DNA of 64,000 nt from CAZFVY01 sp964522665 (GTDB taxonomy: Bacteria > Verrucomicrobiota > Verrucomicrobiia > Limisphaerales > CAZFVY01): NCBI GenBank assembly GCA_964522665.1, contig CAZFVY010000024.1:1-64000 (forward strand), written 5' to 3'. Below, piece after piece: positions 58,540-64,000 of the stretch (its first letter is position 1; each line of letters starts with the position of its first letter). The notes under the pieces are model-generated. The model did not search any database and had not been told where the DNA came from. It was given only the letters and a program-made list of their open reading frames with translations. Position numbers and translations under genes: made by a program.

Positions 58540-58947
58540 TTACGGGGCCTTGGAGCACAATGTTTGCCGCCTTGGCCGCGAATGATCGCTAATCTTTCTG
58601 TGTCATTGGTTTCCATAGGGTTTTGCGGCCAAATAAACACGAAAGAAATCTCCACTTGCGGCCTCCGGCTGAAACGGTGAACAGAAGCTGACCGAATATA
58701 GCCAGCATGGTCAAACTGCTTCAGTCAATTCGGAGCGAACCCTCGGCCAAGCGCCCCGCTCACCCGGGTGGGGCGAGGCTCCGCCGAGCCGTGAAAAAGC
58801 GGCGTGGCGTCCTGTTTGCCAACCAACGCCCGTTGCTGCCGAAATGCCGTCGCTCGAACGAAGTCTCGGGGCCGTGCGGCGTTGCGCACGTCCCGACCCT
58901 CGTCACGGCTCGCTCGCGCGGTTTCCCCGCGTGCAAGTCCGCCCCGT
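58540..58947. other. Intergenic, no supported gene
   Basis: Contains the second copy of the 23-bp dispersed repeat; small overlapping frames look like shadows. It holds the promoter of the kinase-regulator pair. Confidence 0.5.
58768..58790 (+). repeat. 23-bp dispersed repeat, copy B
   Basis: Identical to 14518-14540, same orientation, also in an intergenic region. Confidence 0.8.
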
Positions 58948-60084
58948 TTAGCGGTTGGATCCCTTCGTCACGTACGTCGCCGAGTGTCCCTTTCCCGGAA
59001 TGCTGACGGTGTACGTTCTTCCGTCCGGCGCGACCGAGAGTTTGATGTAGTTGGCCTGACAGGCCGCCTCCAGATTGGCGATATATTCGTCGGCCGTGTT
59101 GTTCTCCTTGTCCGCCCGCAGATTGCGATGAATCTGATACATCGCCTTGATCGAAGGCGTCCCTTTCAACGTGGCAAACGTCTCCGCGCCGCATCCCTTG
59201 CTCGTGCCGTTGCTCATCACGGAAATCGTTGGCGCCAAACTGCGGACGAGCAACGGATTGTTGCTTAAGTCCAGGCCGTGATGATCCACTTGATACACGT
59301 CCACCACGCCGGGCAAATTGTTCGGGCAGACCAGCCGCCCCTCGACGTTCCAGGTCAGGTCGCCGCCATCAAAGAAACGGAACGGGCCGTATTGCAGCAG
59401 CATCACCACGATGTTCGCGTTGTCCGAAGTGTCCTTTTCCTTCTCGTGACCCGTGCCGCACAACCGATTCAATTGGGCGGCGGACCCGGTCGGTGCGACC
59501 ATCTGCTGCTTCGCGGCCAGACACCGGAACGACAACGCCGCGGCGCCGTCCGCCTGCTTCAGCGCGAATTCATCCGCCGGATGAATCGTGATTTCTTTCT
59601 CGATCGTCATGTCGCGAAACGGTTGAATCTGCTTGGCGAACGACGCGTCGTCCCCACCGTCGGGATTGTGGTCGGGAATACCGTTGTGATGAACCACGCC
59701 GATCGGCATCAGTTTCGCCAGCCCCGCGGCCCCGCCGAAATGGTCGAGGTGGAAATGAGTGATTATCAGGTGATCGATCCGCTGCAACCCGGCGACCTTG
59801 GTGGCGATGTCGTGAATCCGACCCGAGTCACGCCCTCCCGGCATCCCGGTGTCGATCACGATCGATTCACCGGCGGGCGTGACGATCAGCGTCCCGCCAC
59901 CGCCCTCGACGTCCGCCCAGTAAATATCGAGCGTCTTGTCCGCGACGCCCGCTCGTGACAGCGTCGGCGCGAGCGCGCAGCAGACGGCGAACGCGACGAA
60001 CGACCGTCGGGTCCACGCCATCGCGCGGCGGCGGCGGCGTCCGAGCGCTTGGGACGAAAACCACCGTAAGTGAAGCGTATTCAT
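58948..60084 (-). CDS. Secreted metallo-beta-lactamase-fold hydrolase (ComEC/Rec2-C-domain type)
   Basis: 378 aa from the ATG at 60084. Basic twin-Arg-containing leader (RRRRRAMAWTRRSFVAFAVC) with a signal peptide ending near TLSRA-GVAD. MBL motifs: Asp in GESIVIDTGMPGG, H-x-H-x-D-H in LIITHFHLDHFGGAAGLA, FFDGGDLTWNVEG, DVYQVDHHGLDLSNNPLLVR. Zinc-dependent hydrolase exported to the periplasm or outside; substrate unknown. The RRSF pair may indicate Tat export. Confidence 0.8.
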   Translation of the reverse strand: MNTLHLRWFSSQALGRRRRRAMAWTRRSFVAFAVCCALAPTLSRAGVADKTLDIYWADVEGGGGTLIVTPAGESIVIDTGMPGGRDSGRIHDIATKVAGLQRIDHLIITHFHLDHFGGAAGLAKLMPIGVVHHNGIPDHNPDGGDDASFAKQIQPFRDMTIEKEITIHPADEFALKQADGAAALSFRCLAAKQQMVAPTGSAAQLNRLCGTGHEKEKDTSDNANIVVMLLQYGPFRFFDGGDLTWNVEGRLVCPNNLPGVVDVYQVDHHGLDLSNNPLLVRSLAPTISVMSNGTSKGCGAETFATLKGTPSIKAMYQIHRNLRADKENNTADEYIANLEAACQANYIKLSVAPDGRTYTVSIPGKGHSATYVTKGSNR

Positions 60085-60707
60085 AGTCGTAATTGCCGGG
60101 CCAGTCAGAATTGGATCACGCAACGTTACCAACGCCTCCCCAGCCCGGAAAGGGAAAATGCAAACCGGAAAACGAGACCCGGAGCCTGCCACCAGGAACG
60201 CTCCACCAGGAACGCGCGACCCTGCGCAACTTCGGGTAGTTGCCGTAATTGGCCGGTACCGTCCGACGCTCCCGGTCGAAAGAGCTGAAAGCCCGCAATG
60301 GGAAAGCCTTGGGATGGGCAAAGCGAAATCCCAAGTGATCGTCCCCAATAGTAATTCTTCCGACCGGTTGGGTCGTGACCGATTCGCTTGCCCCCGCAAT
60401 CAAAACGCCAAAAACTGCAACGACTCAGAGTCGCGTTCCTGCCGCCCGAATTGCGCGTTGACTCCACCGCGCGCAGGGGAGGGATTCCTCCGACCGGGAG
60501 CGGTCCGCTCGACGATGCGACTTGGCATGATGACGAACCGATCGGCCGCCGTGCGGCGCTTTCGGAAACTCACGTGATCGTGCCCACGCGACCGCCCGGA
60601 ACGTTCGATGCTCGGATACGGGCTCCGCGGAGCGAGCAAAACCGAGAATTTGAAAAGGCTTGCCAGTGGGGAGGTCCGGGGTAGGATGAACCCCAGCGAC
60701 CGGGTTT
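60085..60707. other. Intergenic, no supported gene
   Basis: Holds copy B of the about 118-bp dispersed repeat and the promoter of the MBL gene and of tRNA-Phe. Short frames on both strands overlap and look non-coding. Confidence 0.5.
60231..60348 (+). repeat. About 118-bp dispersed intergenic repeat, copy B
   Basis: Aligns with 18303-18420 over its full length at roughly three quarters identity by eye, including GCTGAAAGCCCGC and GATCGTCCCCA-type ends. Confidence 0.7.
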
Positions 60708-60783
<76 letters not shown>

Positions 60784-60929
60784 TTTTTCAGAACTCTTCT
60801 AATTTCAAGGACTTCCAAAAACAGACTTCTGGTGGGAATGCCAAAGTGAGAATAAAACTCCCCGGATTTGGCTCAATTTCAGGCGGAAATAGGCGGATTT
60901 TCAGCGAGTTACGGTGTCCTCTCAGCGCC

Positions 60930-61232
60930 GGTCACGGTGATCTTCGGTGTCGGGGCAACAATTGGTTTATCCCGTACAGGACGATCAGAAGTCGCTCGAC
61001 GCAGAGGCCGCACCCCGCCACCTTCCCTACGGAGTTGGCGGTGACTTGCATCAGGATTCATGGCTGTCGGCCTGATTTGGTCATGCTCGACCCGTTCGTC
61101 GGCATCGGGCACTCGGCGTGTGCTGCAAAACGGTGTGGCATTGGGCGATTCATCGGGTTCGATATCAATCCAGAATACGTCAGGGTTGCACGCGTGAACG
61201 TGGACGCGGCACGCGATCCCAATCACGCCTGA
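60930..61232 (+). pseudogene. Truncated DNA methyltransferase (beta-class N4/N6) remnant
   Basis: The frame encodes about the last 90 residues of an adenine/cytosine-N4 methyltransferase: NNWFIPYRTI, RPHPATFPTELAVTCIRIHG, then SAM motif VMLDPFVGIGHSACAAKRCG and FIGFDINPEYVRVARV. No start codon or N-terminal half exists: the frame runs back into the tRNA-Phe gene. It begins about 150 bp after the tRNA 3' end, a classic integration site, so it is probably debris of an old mobile element. The catalytic D/N-P-P-Y half is missing, so it is inactive. Confidence 0.7.
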
Positions 61233-61641
61233 CTTGCATTCCCTTGCTCGGGTCAGGGTCAGGGGGCCGGAGTGGCTGCTGGTCTTCTGACCGCGAGAGG
61301 TCGCGCGGCGGTTTGGTCGTGTGCTTGCGTTGGGCAAACCGTGGAACGAGAGACTGCGCGGCCTGATGAAAAAGAGCTATACGTGGAATCCCCTAGGTTT
61401 CGCGAAAATACCCCCTAGCATTCGGCTCGACAGGCATTAATCCCGGGGAGCGGACGTGTTTGGAATTATTTGAGCGTCGAACGTAAGGAGTTCCAGTTAA
61501 AATGAGTAATATCGCGATTATCGCTTGACTTACGCCGCTGTCCATGCGACAAACTAACGCGACAAGGGCGCAGGGAGTCCAAAACAAACCAACTCGAGTG
61601 CGGTTGCGTTAATAAACATTTAACAATCGAAGGAATAACAA
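61233..61641. other. Intergenic, no supported gene
   Basis: 409 bp between the methyltransferase remnant and the large secreted-protein gene, probably holding the latter's promoter. Small frames on both strands lack ribosome sites. Confidence 0.5.
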
Positions 61642-64000
61642 ATGAAGTTCGTGGGGAGGATATGTGGGATGGGAATCGTCGTGGCGGTATGCTTTGGTCG
61701 AACGGGACTTGCGTCGCCACAGGGGTCGGCAGTCGTTGAACGCGGCCCGTTTCATCGGGTCTGGCAAAACATGGTGTTATCCACCAACCGCGTAAACGGA
61801 TCGATTGTGACGTCGACGAATACCTACACTGAAGTCGGCGACGGTTTGTGTTATCAGGAAAACGGACAATGGCTGGACTCGCAGGATTTGATTGAAATCA
61901 CTCCAGACGGGGCCGCGGCGCTCCATGGTCCTACCAAGGCACACTTCAACGCCAATCTCAACACCGCCGGAGCCGTCACGATGATAACCGCGAGCGGCGA
62001 AATCTTCAAAAGCCACCCGTCGGCGCTGTACTACGAAGACACCGCCACAGGCAAAATTGTCCTCATCGCCTCCGTCAAAGATTCCAAAGGGGTGCTGGCA
62101 CCTCCCAATGAGGTGGCTTATAATGATGCGTTTGACGGATTGAGAATCGACGTGACCTACGTGTATGCCAAAAACGGTCTTGAACAGAATGTCGTTTTCT
62201 TGCAGGCGCCAGCGCCTCCCGACACAGGCTACGGCATGAACCCCGCAACGACGCGCATTCATCTGGTAACCGCGTTCGACCAGGTTCCGGTACCGAAGCG
62301 CCAGACGCCGATTACGCTCAAGGCAGCGACCAACCCGAAATCCTCGGATCTCGTCGACAATCTCCTGCTATTCAACGATCTCTGGTTCCCGGTTGGCGCA
62401 GCGTTCGGTTACGAACACTCCAAGCCAGTCCTCGCCGGCCAGCCGAAGCTGGTGCGAGTGCCCGAGTCCTCCGATCCCGATAACGTCCTCATCGCAAAGA
62501 CGCTCACTCAGGTAAACAACCAGAACGTCTTGATCGAAACGGTTGATTACAACGACCTGTTGCCAAAGTTCAAGAACCTCCGGCAGGCGGCGTTACCCGC
62601 AAAGCCGGACGCCAAACGCCAGGTTGCCGCCGTCCCATTGCCTCCTTCTGATTCCGGTAATCGGGTGGGCGCGCACTCCTTCGCCTTGGCCTCGGCCCCG
62701 TATCAACCGCACGGCCTTGTCTGGGACTACACCACTCTCAGCGGTACCCTCTCGGACTACACGTTCACCAACGGATCCACCTACGTCATCAGCAACACCG
62801 TCACATTCAACAGCAGCGCGACCGCCACGTTCCAGGCCAACACCTGCGTCAAGTACGCGACGAACGCCTACATGTTAGTCTCCGGCCCGGTGAGCTTTCC
62901 GACGTCGGGAATACCGCCAGTCTTTACCTCGGCTGACGATAATGTTTACGGCGAAAGTATACCTAACAGCACGGGGAACCCAGGATACGCTGCGCTCCAT
63001 CACCTGTCATTCTACTACGATAGCAATTCGTCTACCGTGCAGCACGCTCGATTTCGGTGGGCACAAGACGCACTCCAATATGACGGAACAGGCTCGTTCA
63101 TCTCCTACAGTGTCAGCTACTGTGAGTTTGAGAATTGCACCTACGCGGTTCGTGAAAACATTCCCAACAGCTCGCTTACGCTTACCAAAGACACCGGTTG
63201 CAGCATCGGCACAGGCCTATCCGTTACGAGCGGAGCCCATTCGGGAACCGTCTCTGTGGTTAGCCCGATTAACGTTTCACGATTCACCGCCATCCAGGGG
63301 GAGCCTTCTATCGCAATTAATCCGACAAACCCCGACGACGTCGTAGTCGTCGCAAACAATACAGGCGGGGCCAGCCTCTTCATAGGAATTTCCACAGATG
63401 CTGGCGCATCCTTCTCAACGAATTTTCTCAGCAACCTCTGCTGTGATCCATCTTTAACATGGGATTCCTACGGTAATTTGTTCTTGGCATGTGTTGGCAC
63501 TCCAACAACAAACGTCGTAGTTCTGCTGAGCACAAATAACGGAACGACATTTACGACGAATTTCGTTTTCTCAACCTCCAGTGGAGTCGATTATCCAAGA
63601 ATTACATCTGGACCAAACCCTACATACGGCAATCATACATACCTCACATTTTACTCCTATGACGCCATATCTCTTCTTGCGGCGGGCGCTAATGTCACGG
63701 GGCTTGGAGCCGCTCACATCGGAGCTTATTCCGTTACCAACCTTACTCGTTCGACGGACGGAAACTTCGGAGGAGTCACAATCGTGCCCAACGGTACGAC
63801 TGTAGCCACTTTTCAACTGGAAGATCATGCAGTCGGACCATCTGACATTTATGTAGCGGCCAATCCGAACGGTGTGGGCCAAGCGTTCGGTGATTCAGGC
63901 TATCTCCTGACAAGTCAAGTGGGCTACAGTCAATCAATTCCCGCGCAACCCACACGAAACATTGACGTCGGCTTGGGGCTTGCTTCCGATCTTTCCGGCG
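61642..64000 (+). CDS. Large secreted protein, partial at window end
   Basis: At least 786 aa with no stop before the window ends. ATG at 61642 with AAGGA 7 nt upstream and a signal peptide (MGIVVAVCFGRTGLASPQ). Residues 50-300 are a beta-rich region with unknown family (NTYTEVGDGLCYQENGQWLD, ALYYEDTATGKIVLIASVKD). Residues about 350-540 have right-handed beta-helix/pectin-lyase-like character (SDYTFTNGSTYVISNTVTFN, HHLSFYYDSNSSTVQHARFR, YCEFENCTYAVRENIPNSSL). From about 555, GEPSIAINPTNPDDVVVVAN, GISTDAGASFSTNF, DSYGNLFLACVG resemble BNR/sialidase-type propeller repeats. Lower GC and AT-rich codon choices than neighbours in the last 700 bp suggest a foreign or repeat-built segment. Surface or extracellular function unknown. 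Confidence 0.85.
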   Translation, partial: MKFVGRICGMGIVVAVCFGRTGLASPQGSAVVERGPFHRVWQNMVLSTNRVNGSIVTSTNTYTEVGDGLCYQENGQWLDSQDLIEITPDGAAALHGPTKAHFNANLNTAGAVTMITASGEIFKSHPSALYYEDTATGKIVLIASVKDSKGVLAPPNEVAYNDAFDGLRIDVTYVYAKNGLEQNVVFLQAPAPPDTGYGMNPATTRIHLVTAFDQVPVPKRQTPITLKAATNPKSSDLVDNLLLFNDLWFPVGAAFGYEHSKPVLAGQPKLVRVPESSDPDNVLIAKTLTQVNNQNVLIETVDYNDLLPKFKNLRQAALPAKPDAKRQVAAVPLPPSDSGNRVGAHSFALASAPYQPHGLVWDYTTLSGTLSDYTFTNGSTYVISNTVTFNSSATATFQANTCVKYATNAYMLVSGPVSFPTSGIPPVFTSADDNVYGESIPNSTGNPGYAALHHLSFYYDSNSSTVQHARFRWAQDALQYDGTGSFISYSVSYCEFENCTYAVRENIPNSSLTLTKDTGCSIGTGLSVTSGAHSGTVSVVSPINVSRFTAIQGEPSIAINPTNPDDVVVVANNTGGASLFIGISTDAGASFSTNFLSNLCCDPSLTWDSYGNLFLACVGTPTTNVVVLLSTNNGTTFTTNFVFSTSSGVDYPRITSGPNPTYGNHTYLTFYSYDAISLLAAGANVTGLGAAHIGAYSVTNLTRSTDGNFGGVTIVPNGTTVATFQLEDHAVGPSDIYVAANPNGVGQAFGDSGYLLTSQVGYSQSIPAQPTRNIDVGLGLASDLSG

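Overview
The window looks like a GC-rich chromosome of a Verrucomicrobiota bacterium (perhaps the Pedosphaera/Limisphaerales side). This is inferred from gene content and style: circularly permuted ATP-grasp/alpha-E/DUF2126 operons, a GH42 protein with a DNGIGG motif, small accessory proteins of a kind common in that phylum, and dispersed intergenic repeats. No rRNA is present to confirm it. Three 100-base N runs mark assembly gaps.

Layout. (1) 1-14.36 kb is an accessory island closed on the right by a tyrosine recombinase (13216-14352) with a small DNA-binding, excisionase-like gene overlapping its 3' end. It holds mostly short minus-strand genes: RadC-like and ArdC-like proteins, a SymE-like protein, at least five ribbon-helix-helix (RHH) proteins, zinc-ribbon proteins and one very large Ala/Arg/Gly-rich protein. 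It also carries an apparent type II hammerhead ribozyme (144-201, minus) beside a second long-stem RNA-like structure (43-130), a 9-bp iteron cluster next to an AT-rich stretch, and a 22-bp palindromic tandem array. The island may be an integrative element with its own replication or partition site. (2) 14.66-19.0 kb: SDR epimerase, DUF721/DciA, GH42 glycosidase, CheX. (3) 19.6-31.8 kb: a nitrogen cluster of sigma-54-type promoter, outer-membrane porin, urea ABC transporter urtABCDE, then urease ureD-ureAB(fused)-ureC-ureF-ureG. (4) 32.0-46.2 kb, minus strand: an amidoligase-type operon (ATP-grasp, alpha-E, a 1142-aa PPi-PEPCK-like protein, transglutaminase-DUF2126, ATP-grasp-alpha-E fusion, transglutaminase) followed by leuB. 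(5) 46.5-58.5 kb, minus strand: an outer-membrane channel, a BMP-family ABC importer, a biuret-hydrolase-like enzyme, a cupin and an allophanate-hydrolase C-domain protein, with a hybrid histidine kinase and a sigma-54-dependent response regulator upstream. (6) 58.9-64 kb: a secreted metallo-beta-lactamase-fold protein, tRNA-Phe(GAA), a DNA-methyltransferase remnant at the tRNA 3' side, and the start of a large secreted protein that runs off the window.

Working model. Regions 3 and 5 form two parallel routes for reduced nitrogen: outer-membrane channel, then ABC importer, then amide hydrolysis, each headed by a GG-N10-GC sigma-54-like promoter. A sigma-54 activator is encoded next to the second. 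Biuret would be cut to allophanate and ammonia, and urea to ammonia and CO2. The amidoligase operon between them is of unknown product. The most unusual items are the hammerhead ribozyme in the 3' untranslated region of the radC-ardC genes and the repeat-rich candidate origin at 8.7-9.3 kb.
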